Numbered from the stretch's first letter, positions 6,414 through 14,392 are shown. The stretch: DNA of 45,010 nucleotides from a virus (IMGVR_UViG_3300005529_000057:1-45010), one strand, 5' to 3'. Translations and numbers: made by a program. The notes: generated from the letters alone by a model not told the origin.

Positions 6414-7052
6414 ATGGCCGGCAAGCCGAGGAAGCTGACGCCGCAGCAGGAGCGGTTCTGCCAGGAGTACCTGATCGACCTGAACGGCTCGGCGGCGTAC
6501 CGGCGGGCCTACCCGAAGGCGAAGCCGAAGTCGGCGGACGCGAACGCCGCCCGGCTGCTAGCAAACGCTAGGGTCGCCGCCCGCGTCTCGGAACTCCAGC
6601 AGGCCCGCTCCGAGCGCACGCGGGTGACGGCCGACCGGGTGCTCCTGGAGGTCGCCCGGATCGCGTTCCTCGACCCGCGGCAGGTGATGGAGTGGGGCCC
6701 CGACGGCGTGAGGCTCCGCCCGTCCGCCACGCTCCCCGAGGACGCCGCCCGGTGCGTGGTCGAGTGCAGCGAGACGGTCACCGAGTCCGGCGGCACCATT
6801 CGGGTCAAGCTGGCCAACAAGCTCGAAGCGCTCAAGCTGGCCGGCGACCACATCGGCATGTGGAAGGCGCCGGCGGCCGGCCCGGACCCGCTCGGCGACC
6901 TCATCCGCCAGGCCATCGCCAGTGACCTCGCCGCCCGCGCCGCCGCCCGACCCGACCCTCCTGGCCCGCCTACTGGGCAGCCCGTCCCGGCTGGGCAAGG
7001 CGGACCTGCCCAGCCTCTGGCAGACGCCCCCCCACCTCTGCCTGATCGATGA
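6414..7052 (+). CDS. terS: terminase small subunit
   Basis: 212 residues; recognises phage DNA for packaging and hands it to the large subunit. Residues 1-60 match the Terminase_2 pattern: KLTPQQERFCQEYLIDLNGSAAY..., an RRAYPKAKP segment, then NAARLLANARVAARVSEL. A middle oligomerisation region (ADRVLLEVARIAFLDP) and a later strand region follow; the last 45 residues are Pro-rich. GGAGG stands about 18 nt upstream of ATG 6414, farther than usual, so start choice rests on the conserved N-terminus. It overlaps the large subunit by 131 bp, an unusually long overlap. Confidence 0.85.
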   Translation: MAGKPRKLTPQQERFCQEYLIDLNGSAAYRRAYPKAKPKSADANAARLLANARVAARVSELQQARSERTRVTADRVLLEVARIAFLDPRQVMEWGPDGVRLRPSATLPEDAARCVVECSETVTESGGTIRVKLANKLEALKLAGDHIGMWKAPAAGPDPLGDLIRQAIASDLAARAAARPDPPGPPTGQPVPAGQGGPAQPLADAPPPLPDR

Positions 7053-8313
7053 ACTGCTCCTCGACCTGGTCGCCGGCGTCTCCCGCCGCGTCCTGATCTT
7101 CGCGCCGCCCCGCCACGGGAAGTCGGTGCTCGTCAGCCACTTCCTCCCGGCGTGGTTCCTCCTGACGCACCCGCACAGGCGGGTCATCCTCGCCAGCTAC
7201 GAGGCGGACTTCGCCGCGGGCTGGGGCCGCAAGGTCCGCGACACGGTCACCCGCTGGGGGCCGGTGTTCGGCGTCCGCGTCCGGTCCGACAGCAAGGCGG
7301 CCGACCGGTGGGAGATCGAGGGGCACGGCGGCGGGATGCAGACGGCCGGGGCGGGCGGGCCGATCCTGGGCAAGGGCGCCGACCTGTTCGTCATCGACGA
7401 CCCGGTCAAGAACGCGACCGAGGCCCTCAGCCCCGTCCACCGGCGGAAGGTGTGGGACTGGTTCAACTCGACGGTGGACACCCGGCTGGAGCCCGGGGCC
7501 GCCGTCGTGGAGACGCAACAGCGGTGGCACACCGAGGACCTGGGCGGCCGGCTCCTCAGGGAGCAGCCCCGGGACTGGCGGTGCGTGAGCATTCCCGCGC
7601 TCGCCGAGCCGGGCGACCCGCTCGGCCGGGCGGTCGGCGAGGCGCTGTGGCCGGAGCGGTACCCGCGGGAGGAGCTGGAGCGGAAGCGGCGGAACGCCCC
7701 GACCTGGTTCGCCGCGCAGTACCAGCAGCGCCCGCTCGACCTGGAGGGCGGGTTCTTCCGCGGCCTCGACCGGATCAAGGTCATCGGCGCGACCCCGACG
7801 GCCGACAACTTCGCCCGGCAGGTACGGTTCTGGGACCTGGCCAGCACCGAGGCCCAGGCCGGTGCCGACCCCGACTGGACGGTCGGCGTCCGGATGGGGA
7901 AGCACAAGGACGGCGGCTACTTCGTCCTGCACGTCGTCCGCGAGCGTGCGGGCCCGCAGGGCGTCCGCCGTCTGATCCGGCAGACGGCCGAGCTGGACGG
8001 CAAGACGGTCCCGGTCCGGGTCGAGCGCGAGGGCGGGGCGTCTGGTAAGATCGCGGCGGACCTGCTCGTGCGCGAGGTTCTCGACGGGTGGCCGGCGCTG
8101 GCCGTGGCCCCGGAGGGGTCGAAGGCGGAGCGGGCCGAGCCGTGGGGCAGCCAGATCGAGGCCGGGAACGTGACGCTGGTCCGGGGCGAGTGGAACGCGG
8201 CGCTGCTCGACGAGCACCGGGCGTTCCCCAGCGGCGACCACGACGACCAGGTCGACGCCTGCAGCGGGGCGCACACGTTCCTGGCCGGCAAGCGCGAGGC
8301 CCGCATCTGGTGA
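6922..8313 (+). CDS. terL: terminase large subunit
   Basis: 463 residues; the ATP-driven packaging motor and headful or site nuclease. Walker A-like APPRHGKS at 61-68, adenine-contact region around ILASYEADFA, Walker B LFVIDDP at 155-161, coupling motif region ETQQRWH near 197-203. The nuclease half has RFWDLAST (acidic Asp305) and DDQVDA at 441-446, acidic residues expected for the RNase H-like fold. GTG at 6922 lies within the small-subunit gene; no strong ribosome site, so coupling is likely. Length is normal for the family. Confidence 0.93.
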   Translation: MTSPPAPPPDPTLLARLLGSPSRLGKADLPSLWQTPPHLCLIDELLLDLVAGVSRRVLIFAPPRHGKSVLVSHFLPAWFLLTHPHRRVILASYEADFAAGWGRKVRDTVTRWGPVFGVRVRSDSKAADRWEIEGHGGGMQTAGAGGPILGKGADLFVIDDPVKNATEALSPVHRRKVWDWFNSTVDTRLEPGAAVVETQQRWHTEDLGGRLLREQPRDWRCVSIPALAEPGDPLGRAVGEALWPERYPREELERKRRNAPTWFAAQYQQRPLDLEGGFFRGLDRIKVIGATPTADNFARQVRFWDLASTEAQAGADPDWTVGVRMGKHKDGGYFVLHVVRERAGPQGVRRLIRQTAELDGKTVPVRVEREGGASGKIAADLLVREVLDGWPALAVAPEGSKAERAEPWGSQIEAGNVTLVRGEWNAALLDEHRAFPSGDHDDQVDACSGAHTFLAGKREARIW

Positions 8314-8323
8314 GGGGGAGGAG

Positions 8324-8543
8324 ATGTTCGAGCCGTGGAAGGTCGGCCGCGTAAACGCGAACGGCGTCGGCGGGCTAGAACAACATCCCGCACCCCGCCG
8401 GCGGCCTGTGCCGCGTCGCGGACTCGGCCGGCAACCCGCCGTACCTCCCCGTCGAGATCGCGGGGGCGGAGCTGGCCGGCGTGCGGGTGGACGCAAGCGA
8501 GCTGGCGGCGGCCGACGCGACCTCCTCGGCCGCGGAGGAGTGA
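8324..8543 (+). pseudogene. small late gene with apparent +1 frame change
   Basis: ATG 8324 directly follows a strong GGGGGAGGAG ribosome site and reads MFEPWKVGRVNANGVGG. From 8379 the neighbouring frame takes over (NNIPHPAGGLCRVADSAGN..., ending AAEE at 8543) with G/C-ending codons; that frame has a TAG at 8376-8378 and no own start. Joining the two by a +1 shift near 8370-8380 gives about 72 residues. Function unknown. Could be a sequence error or a truly broken gene. Confidence 0.45.
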
Positions 8544-8546
8544 CCC

Positions 8547-8843
8547 ATGTTCGACGACCCGCCCATCGGGGCCCACTACGGCTACCCGTGCCGCTACACG
8601 CCGACGATCATGTCGGGCCCGGTGTTCCGCTGGGGCGGCGACTTCGAGGTGTCGGCGTCCCGCGACGGGGTGATGGTCCAGGGCCCGTGCCCGGCGCTGC
8701 ACGGCCACGCCCTCCGGTCGTTCCTCGCGCTCTTGGCGCTGGCCGGGGAGGCGCACGAGCTGCTCCGCCGGGTGGACCGCTGCCGGCTGACGGTCGCCGA
8801 GGTGAAGCACTTCCTGGCCGAGAGGGACGGGGCCGCGGCGTAA
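8547..8843 (+). CDS. hypothetical late protein
   Basis: 98 residues between terminase and portal. ATG has GGAGGAG about 8 nt upstream, 3 nt after the previous stop. N-terminus is strand-rich (YPCRYTPTIMSGPVFRWGGDFEVSAS), the C-terminus helical and charged (LRRVDRCRLTVAEVKHFLAERDG). No family recognised. Position suggests a packaging or head accessory role. Confidence 0.65.
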   Translation: MFDDPPIGAHYGYPCRYTPTIMSGPVFRWGGDFEVSASRDGVMVQGPCPALHGHALRSFLALLALAGEAHELLRRVDRCRLTVAEVKHFLAERDGAAA

Positions 8844-8851
8844 CCGCCGAA

Positions 8852-8880
8852 CAGGCAAGCCCCGCGGCATGCTGTCCGGC
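8852..8880 (+). promoter_or_regulatory. late promoter candidate: portal
   Basis: CAGGCAA at 8852-8858, CATGCT at 8868-8873, ATG at 8881 after 7 nt; no Shine-Dalgarno sequence in between, so the transcript would be leaderless. Confidence 0.65.
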
Positions 8881-11757
8881 ATGGCACGACGCGGCGGCCG
8901 GGCCGTTCTGTGGGACGCACTGCACTGGCTGCGTGCCAAGGCGTCGGCCGCCCTGCGCTCGCTCGGCGCCCGGACCGGCGAGGGCGGCATGGCCCGGCTC
9001 GTCGGCCCCTACGGCCCGGGGGGCTACGGCAACGGCCCGCAGCTCCTGAGCAAGCAGGAGCAGGTCCTCCACTTCCGCGGCTGGAACTACCGCTGCATCG
9101 ACTACATCGCCAGGCGGGTCGCGAAGGACCCGCCCCTCGTCGTCCGCGCCGCCGCCCCGACCGACCGCGAGAAATACAAGCTCGCGACGAAGGCGTACCT
9201 CGCCGGCCGCGGCGACCGCCCCGAGCCCCGCGCCTTCGCCTCCCCCTACTGGCGCGAGAAGTCGGTCGGGCCCGCCCGCCCGAACGAGGAGCTGGAGTTC
9301 GTCCCCGACTCCGACCCGCTCGCGCGGCTCCTGGCCGACCCCAACGACCCGGACACCGGTCCCGGGTTCTGGTACGAGGCGGAACTGTTCAACTGCCTCA
9401 CGGGGGAGGACTTCGTCTGGGTCGTCGAGGACGACGCCGGCCGGCCCGACGAGCTGTGGGTGATCCCCAGCCACTGGGTGCGGCCGGTGTGTCTCGGGCG
9501 GGAGAGGCTGGTCGACCACTTCGAGGTGGTGCCGCGGGGGGCCTCGGCGGCGCTCACCCCCTTCGACCCCGACGAGATCGTCTGGACCCGCTGGCCCTCG
9601 CCGCTCTCGAAGCTCTACCCCCAGGCGACGACGCAGGCCGCCGCTGCGCTCGTCGACACCTACGAGAAGGTGGACGCGGCGCGGAACTTCTCGCTCGACA
9701 ACGGCGCGATGGTCGGCGGGACGGTCAAGCTCGACCCGACCGTACAGCTCACCGAGGCGTCGATCCAGCGCATGGAGTCGCGGTTCTACGCGAGGCACCA
9801 GGGCGTCTTCAACGCCAACCGCCCGATCTTCCTGGAGGGCGCCGAGTACGTCCCCCCGCCGCCGGAGCAGGAGCTGGCCTTCATGCAGAGCCAGGACACG
9901 CTCCGCCGCTACGTCATGGCCATGTGGGGCCTGGACGAGTGCGTGCTGGGGTTCGCCTCCGTCCCCAGCCGCGCCGCGATGGTCGCCGCGCTCGTCAACG
10001 TCAACCGCAACACGATCGACCCCCGCAAGCGCACCCGCGCGGCCGTCCTCACGGAGAAGCTCGCCCGGCGGTTCGACCCGCGCTACCGGCTCTTCTACCC
10101 GCCGGACAAGGACGAGTTCGACCCCGACGCCCGCCGGCAGGACTTCGCCGCCGCGACCGCCGCCAACGCGGCGAGCGCCAACGACTGGCGGACGCACGTC
10201 CTCGACCTGGAGCCGTGGCCGGAGGAGATCTACGACCGGCCGCTGGTGTCGGCCGGCCTCGTCAACCCGGGCGCCGACGGCGGGGCGGCGTGGGACCTGG
10301 AGCCCGGGGGCGGCGGGCCGGGCGGCGGCCTGCCCGACCAGGCCGACGGGCTTTCCGACGACGCCGACCTGTCTCCCGACGCCGACTTCAAGGCGGCCGC
10401 CGCGTGGGTCGGGAAGGGCCACGGGCCGCCGCCGTTCCCCGGCGCCCGCTTCGACGAGTCGCGGCACCGCTGGGTCAAGCCCGATGGCGGCGAGCCGGAG
10501 GCGGCGCACCGGGCGGTCGCCGACGTGGCGACCGCCCGCTCGCTGGCCGCCAAGATCGGCCGGGCCGGGTCGAAGGCGGTCGAGGCCGCCAAGCGGGTCG
10601 GGGAGCGGGCGAAGGAGCTGGCCTACCGGATCGCCAACAGCGGCCTCTCCCCCAACGACGTCCTCGACGACGTGTTCGACCACGGCCGTATCATCACCGC
10701 CCGGAACACGGGGGACTGGCTCGGCGCGCACCTGGGCGTCTCGGGCAACACGGCCGCCGTGGTCGCCTCCCACGTCCTCGCCTACGGGCTCACCAAGGTC
10801 CGGCAGCACCTGCGGGCGCGGGCCGGGGGGAAGTCGGCCGACGCCCCGGGCCGCGAGGCGGTGGTTGCGGAGGTCCTGCGGGCGCTGCTCGCGGAGATGG
10901 GGTGTCCGGGGGGGGACCTGCCGGGCGCCGGCACCGCCGGGAAGGGCGTCCGCGGCAAGGTCCGCGACGACCAGGGACACGACCACAGCGACGCCGACGG
11001 GCGGTTCGTCTCCGGGCGCGGGGGCGGGCCTGGCGGCCCGAATCGCAAGCCGGGGGGCCGCCCTGCCGCGCTCTCCGCCCGCGCCGGGGCCGTCTCCGAG
11101 CGGGTCGCCGGGATCGTCGCCGCGGCCGGCCACCACGCGGCCCGGTGGGGCCTCGACGGCGTGGCCGCCGCAATCGGCACCGCCGCCAGTCGGGTCGCCG
11201 GTGCGGCCACGGCGGCGGAGGCGATGGGGGCCCTCCGGGACGGCCGGAGGGCCCACCGCGCCGCCGCCCGGAAGGTGCTCGCCGCGGCCGGGGCGGAGGC
11301 CGACCGGTACGCCGCCGGGCTCGACCTGCCCGACGCGGCCCGGCGGTCCGTCGGCCGGGACCTCAAGGCCGCGATCAAACTCGACGACGCGGCCGGCTAC
11401 CACACGTCCGACGCCGTGTTCGAGGACGCCGCCAGGGAACTCCGATCCGGCGGGCCGGCCGCCCGCCGCGACGCCGTGGACGTGCTCGTCGAGGGCGTGC
11501 GGCGGGCGGCCGACCCGGTGGGTCTCGTGGCCGACCTCCGGGAGTGGGCCGAGACCGCCGACCCGGTGGAGGTGTTCGACCGGACGCTCGACGACCTGAC
11601 GACCCTGCCCGACGACGCCCCCGACGCCGAGCGGGAGGCCCGGGAGGAGCGGGACCGGGCGGTCGCCGCGGGGTGGATGAAGGGGTTCGCCGGGCACCTG
11701 GCAAAGCTGATCCCGCCGAAGCGCCAGGCAACCCCGCCGGCAGACTCGGGGTCATGA
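8881..11757 (+). CDS. portal protein with ~500-residue C-terminal extension
   Basis: 958 residues. The first about 455 look like an HK97-type portal: LSKQEQVLHFRGWNYRCIDYIARRVA, FNCLTGEDFVWV, FDPDEIVW, NFSLDNGAMVGG, and the RRYVMAMWGLDE...VPSRAAM region. Typical portals end here (400-500 residues). The extension has acidic and Gly-rich linkers, GARFDESRHRWV near residue 520, DHSDADGRFVSG near 702, and long Ala-rich helical segments to the end. FDExxH and DGRF motifs recur in phage head proteins carrying extra domains. ATG 8881 is preferred; ATG 8869 lies inside the -10-like element. Ends ATGA with the next gene. Confidence 0.88.
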   Translation: MARRGGRAVLWDALHWLRAKASAALRSLGARTGEGGMARLVGPYGPGGYGNGPQLLSKQEQVLHFRGWNYRCIDYIARRVAKDPPLVVRAAAPTDREKYKLATKAYLAGRGDRPEPRAFASPYWREKSVGPARPNEELEFVPDSDPLARLLADPNDPDTGPGFWYEAELFNCLTGEDFVWVVEDDAGRPDELWVIPSHWVRPVCLGRERLVDHFEVVPRGASAALTPFDPDEIVWTRWPSPLSKLYPQATTQAAAALVDTYEKVDAARNFSLDNGAMVGGTVKLDPTVQLTEASIQRMESRFYARHQGVFNANRPIFLEGAEYVPPPPEQELAFMQSQDTLRRYVMAMWGLDECVLGFASVPSRAAMVAALVNVNRNTIDPRKRTRAAVLTEKLARRFDPRYRLFYPPDKDEFDPDARRQDFAAATAANAASANDWRTHVLDLEPWPEEIYDRPLVSAGLVNPGADGGAAWDLEPGGGGPGGGLPDQADGLSDDADLSPDADFKAAAAWVGKGHGPPPFPGARFDESRHRWVKPDGGEPEAAHRAVADVATARSLAAKIGRAGSKAVEAAKRVGERAKELAYRIANSGLSPNDVLDDVFDHGRIITARNTGDWLGAHLGVSGNTAAVVASHVLAYGLTKVRQHLRARAGGKSADAPGREAVVAEVLRALLAEMGCPGGDLPGAGTAGKGVRGKVRDDQGHDHSDADGRFVSGRGGGPGGPNRKPGGRPAALSARAGAVSERVAGIVAAAGHHAARWGLDGVAAAIGTAASRVAGAATAAEAMGALRDGRRAHRAAARKVLAAAGAEADRYAAGLDLPDAARRSVGRDLKAAIKLDDAAGYHTSDAVFEDAARELRSGGPAARRDAVDVLVEGVRRAADPVGLVADLREWAETADPVEVFDRTLDDLTTLPDDAPDAEREAREERDRAVAAGWMKGFAGHLAKLIPPKRQATPPADSGS
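11725..11753 (+). promoter_or_regulatory. late promoter candidate: gene 11754
   Basis: CAGGCAA 11725-11731, CAGACT 11741-11746, ATG 11754 after 7 nt. It lies within the last codons of the portal gene. Confidence 0.6.
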
Positions 11758-11984
11758 CGACCGGCCCCCGCGCCGAGCTGGAGGTCCTCCGCGGCATGCT
11801 CGAGTTCGAGACGCCGGCGTTGGCCGGCGTCCGGGTGGGGCTCTCGCGGGGGGCGGTCGAGGCGCTGTGCCGCAAGTGGGAGGCGGCCGGCTGGTACACG
11901 CCGGCCGCCTCAGGGGTCGACCGCGGGCACCTGACGGCCGCCGGCCGGGTGGCGGTCAACGGCCTGCTCGTCAACGGAGCGTGA
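11754..11984 (+). CDS. hypothetical small winged-helix-like protein
   Basis: 76 residues. Sequence resembles a compact winged helix: LRGMLEFETPALAGVRVGL, a recognition-helix-like VEALCRKWEAAGW, then a turn and HLTAAGRVAV. This is a pattern impression, not a family match. Begins by ATGA overlap with the portal stop and 7 nt after a -10-like element, so it can be translated either coupled or leaderless. Followed 3 nt later by a membrane protein gene. Confidence 0.6.
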   Translation: MTTGPRAELEVLRGMLEFETPALAGVRVGLSRGAVEALCRKWEAAGWYTPAASGVDRGHLTAAGRVAVNGLLVNGA

Positions 11985-11987
11985 GCG

Positions 11988-12263
11988 ATGGAAGACGTCG
12001 TGCTCAACCAGTCCTACCTGCCGGCCGCCGCGTCGGGGCTCACCGCCCTCTGGCTGCTGGCCGTCTGGCCGCGGCTCAAGGCGTGGTGGAACCGGCCGCG
12101 GTACTCGCGGCGGGCGCGGGCCGTGATCGAGATCCCGCCGAACGTCCTGGTCAGCGAGGCGGCGGCGGAGAGGCTGCGGGCCGATGCGGAGGCGTGGCTG
12201 CGTGGCGATCGCACGGCACTGGTTCTCGAGTGCGGCGCCCGCGTCGTCGTCCACGAGGCCTGA
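11988..12263 (+). CDS. small membrane-anchored protein
   Basis: 91 residues. Residues about 8-30 (YLPAAASGLTALWLLAVWPRL) form one likely membrane helix, followed by a basic stretch (WNRPRYSRRARAV) and a soluble tail with a strand-helix-strand pattern. GGAG lies 7 nt upstream of ATG. Function unknown; it sits between portal and MuF-type head genes. Confidence 0.65.
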   Translation: MEDVVLNQSYLPAAASGLTALWLLAVWPRLKAWWNRPRYSRRARAVIEIPPNVLVSEAAAERLRADAEAWLRGDRTALVLECGARVVVHEA

Positions 12264-12265
12264 CC

Positions 12266-13075
12266 TTGCCCACCGACCCGCTCCACGGCCGCCGCGTCCC
12301 GTCGGGCCGCCGGGCCGGGGCCGTGCTGGCGCACCTGTTCCGCGGCATGCTCGCCGCGGCCCGTCGCCAGGTCGAGGGGCGCCGGCCGGTCTACCTGCGG
12401 CACTTCGCCCCGGAGCTGGCCCGCGAGCTGATGCCGCTCTTGCTGCACGAGTACCAGTTGGGCCGCCACCAGGTGCAACGTGACGTGGGACTACGCGGTC
12501 GCGTGGGGCTCGGTGATCCTGGGCGGCTTCGGGGTGGGCTGGTCGCTCGGCACCTTCCTGATGCACGCCTGCGGGTCAAGGCGGCGGGCCCGGGGCTGAC
12601 GGTCGACCTCGGCCTCTTCCGCGTCGAGGTCCCGGCCGCCGTCCAACAGCTGGTGCTCGCGCTGGCCGGTTCGGTCACCGACACCCTGCGGGACGCGGTC
12701 CGCTCGGAGCTGGCGGCCGGGCTCGAGGCCGGCGCGTCGCTCGCCACGATCGCCGGGCGGCTCGCGCCACACTTCGCCCCGCCGCGGGCCTACACGGTCG
12801 CCGCGACCGAGGCGAGCCGGGCGATGCACGCCGGCGAGGTGGAGGCCGCCGCCGAACTCGGGGTGTCGAGCCACGAGTGGCTCGCCAGCAGTGACTGCTG
12901 CACCCTGTGCGCGTCGCTCGCCGGCACGCGGGCCAAGATCGGCGAGCCGTTCTACACGCACCCGACGGGCAACCCGGCCTACCGCGTGGTGTACCACCCG
13001 CCGGCCCACCCGCATTGCGCGTGTGCCCTGCTGACGGTGTTCCCGGAAGACGAGCGAGGTCTGACCCGTGGGTAA
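12266..13075 (+). CDS. MuF/SPP1 gp7-like head morphogenesis protein
   Basis: About 269 residues in one frame. The C-terminal half carries the phage MuF-type pattern: YTVAATEASRAMHAGEVEAA, SHEWLASSDCCTLCASLAG, and HPPAHPHCACALL, with Cys/His positions normally near a metal or structural site. These minor head proteins bind the portal inside the capsid. TTG 12266 (or CTG 12260) is the only start close to the previous stop. Codons 12482-12599 in this frame have poor G/C third-position bias, because another frame is favoured there (see 12480-12599). The C-terminus overlaps the protease start by 8 nt. Confidence 0.75.
   Translation: MPTDPLHGRRVPSGRRAGAVLAHLFRGMLAAARRQVEGRRPVYLRHFAPELARELMPLLLHEYQLGRHQVQRDVGLRGRVGLGDPGRLRGGLVARHLPDARLRVKAAGPGLTVDLGLFRVEVPAAVQQLVLALAGSVTDTLRDAVRSELAAGLEAGASLATIAGRLAPHFAPPRAYTVAATEASRAMHAGEVEAAAELGVSSHEWLASSDCCTLCASLAGTRAKIGEPFYTHPTGNPAYRVVYHPPAHPHCACALLTVFPEDERGLTRG
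12480..12599 (+). CDS. embedded 39-residue membrane peptide frame
   Basis: GTG 12480 to TGA 12597 encodes 39 residues: VTWDYAVAWGSVILGGFG, then VGWSLGTFLMHACG and a basic tail SRRRARG, an evident single membrane helix. Nearly all its codons end in G or C, while the overlapping head-gene frame does not across the same 120 bp. The block is a multiple of three and so leaves the outer frame open. Either a nested gene or a small gene captured inside the head gene; no ribosome site was found. Confidence 0.5.
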   Translation: MTWDYAVAWGSVILGGFGVGWSLGTFLMHACGSRRRARG

Positions 13076-14189
13076 GCCCCGCCTGAAGCTGGCCCCCGAG
13101 CCGCCCCGGTACGACGAGGCCGGGGGCTACCTGGAGATCGTCGCCTCCGTCGAGATGCCTGACCGCGACGGCGAGGTCGTCGTCCCCTCGACGATCCGCC
13201 TCGACGAGTACCGGAAGAACCCCGTCGTCATCTGGGCGCACGACCGCAAGTCCTTCCCGATCGCCAAGTGCGAGGACCCGGCGGGCAACTTCACCTGCTG
13301 GCTCGACGAAGGGGGCCGGCTCCGCCAGCGGTGGTACTTCGCCGACACGGCCGAGGGCCGACTGGCCCGCGACCTCTACCGCCAGGGCGTGCTGCGGGGC
13401 GCCTCGATCGGCTTCCTCGACGACGGGCTGCGCGACGTCTCCCCGGCCGAGGCCGAGGCCCGCTTCGGCGTCCGCCGGCGGCTGCGGCAGTATCTCGGGG
13501 GCGAACTCCTGGAGACCAGCGCCGTCCCGGTGCCGAGCTGCCCCGGGTCGCTCTCGCTCGGCTGGGTGGACGCGCCGCGGGCCGCCGGGCTGGTCGGCCG
13601 CGGCGGCCCAGCCGCCCTCGTGACGAAGGCGCTTGCCGCCTTCCCACGGCTGCGGCAGGCAACGCGGGGCCCCACAGTGGGGGTGACGCGACCCGTGGCG
13701 CGGGACGCGCCACACCCCGGAGCGAACCCCGTGAGCACGACCGCAGCCGCCGCCGCGACCGACACCACGAAGCCGGCCGACGCGGCCGGCGGCGGCGGCG
13801 CGGCGGTCACCAAGGACATGGGCACGACCTCCGACGCCGCCGGCGGGTCGCCCGACGCCCCGCCCCCGCACGAGCAGGTCAAGGCCGGGCTCGAGTCGGG
13901 GATGCACGAGGCGGTGCGGGCCCACTGCGCCGGCGAGATCACCAAGGAGGAGATGCTCGACGCCATCGGCCAGTTCGCCGACGACCACGCCAAGTACAGC
14001 GGCAACGGGGGCGACGACGACCCCGACAAGACGGGTCAGGACGACGACGGCGACGAGGAGACGAAGGCGGTCGCCGGGATCGTCGAGAAGGTGCTGGCCC
14101 CCGTCGTGGGCCGGCTGGAGGCGGCACTCGACAAGCTCGACGCGCTGCCCAGCGCCGAGGAGCTGGCGGAGGAGCTGGCCCGGCGATGA
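13068..14189 (+). CDS. prohead protease-scaffold fusion
   Basis: 373 residues. The first about 200 resemble HK97-type S78 prohead proteases: EIVASVEMPDRDGEVV, PVVIWAHDRKSFPIAKC with a candidate catalytic His, RQGVLRGASIGFL with a candidate Ser, and ELLETSAVPVPSCPG. The rest is a low-complexity, acidic, helical scaffold-like domain. Proteolysis of the scaffold and capsid N-termini accompanies head maturation. GTG 13068 overlaps the previous gene. A CAGGCAA promoter-like motif, a GTGGCGCG palindrome and an internal GTG with a ribosome site lie between the two halves, indicating separate scaffold expression. Confidence 0.8.
   Translation: MGKPRLKLAPEPPRYDEAGGYLEIVASVEMPDRDGEVVVPSTIRLDEYRKNPVVIWAHDRKSFPIAKCEDPAGNFTCWLDEGGRLRQRWYFADTAEGRLARDLYRQGVLRGASIGFLDDGLRDVSPAEAEARFGVRRRLRQYLGGELLETSAVPVPSCPGSLSLGWVDAPRAAGLVGRGGPAALVTKALAAFPRLRQATRGPTVGVTRPVARDAPHPGANPVSTTAAAAATDTTKPADAAGGGGAAVTKDMGTTSDAAGGSPDAPPPHEQVKAGLESGMHEAVRAHCAGEITKEEMLDAIGQFADDHAKYSGNGGDDDPDKTGQDDDGDEETKAVAGIVEKVLAPVVGRLEAALDKLDALPSAEELAEELARR
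13656..13678 (+). promoter_or_regulatory. internal late promoter candidate: nested scaffold
   Basis: CAGGCAA 13656-13662 and CACAGT 13673-13678, inside the protease coding region and 52 nt before the scaffold GTG. The only copy of the motif lying within a gene rather than at its end. Confidence 0.45.
13695..13713. repeat. GTGGCGCG palindrome, copy 2
   Basis: GTGGCGCG-GGA-CGCGCCAC, perfect arms, between the internal promoter motif and the scaffold GTG; would fold in the scaffold mRNA leader. Confidence 0.8.
13731..14189 (+). CDS. nested scaffold protein (in-frame internal start)
   Basis: 152 residues in the same frame as the protease C-terminus. GTG 13731 has GGAG 8 nt upstream. Composition is typical of scaffolds: Ala/Thr/Gly-rich start, acidic middle (NGGDDDPDKTGQDDDGDEE), then amphipathic helices (IVEKVLAPVVGRLEAALDKL). 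Nested scaffold genes inside protease genes are known from lambda (C/Nu3). Expression as a separate protein is inferred from the start signals. Confidence 0.6.
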   Translation: MSTTAAAAATDTTKPADAAGGGGAAVTKDMGTTSDAAGGSPDAPPPHEQVKAGLESGMHEAVRAHCAGEITKEEMLDAIGQFADDHAKYSGNGGDDDPDKTGQDDDGDEETKAVAGIVEKVLAPVVGRLEAALDKLDALPSAEELAEELARR

Positions 14190-14392
14190 GCGACCGCCCG
14201 AGCGTGGACCGGGCCGCCGCCCGCGCCCGGGCCGTCGAGGCCCTGGGGCGGATGGCCCTCGCCGAGCTACTCGCGGCCGACCGCGAGTCGCTCAACGGCA
14301 ACGTCAACCTGGAGGTCCACTGCCAGGCCGGCGTCCCCCGCGAGGTGCGGGTCGTCGGCCGGCCGGTGATCAGAGCCGAGCGGGTGAACTGA
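14186..14392 (+). CDS. hypothetical small head-region protein
   Basis: 68 residues, starting by ATGA overlap with the scaffold stop. An Ala/Arg-rich helix (SVDRAAARARAVEALGRMALAEL) precedes a strand pair (VNLEVHCQAG, REVRVVGRPV). No known family. The tight coupling to scaffold suggests a head assembly accessory. Confidence 0.6.
   Translation: MSDRPSVDRAAARARAVEALGRMALAELLAADRESLNGNVNLEVHCQAGVPREVRVVGRPVIRAERVN

Noticed and set aside
8608-11697. 1029-codon leftward open frame opposite the portal gene
   Set aside because: Long antisense frames are expected at this G/C content; its composition is Arg/Gly/Pro-rich shadow sequence and the plus frame has clear portal motifs.
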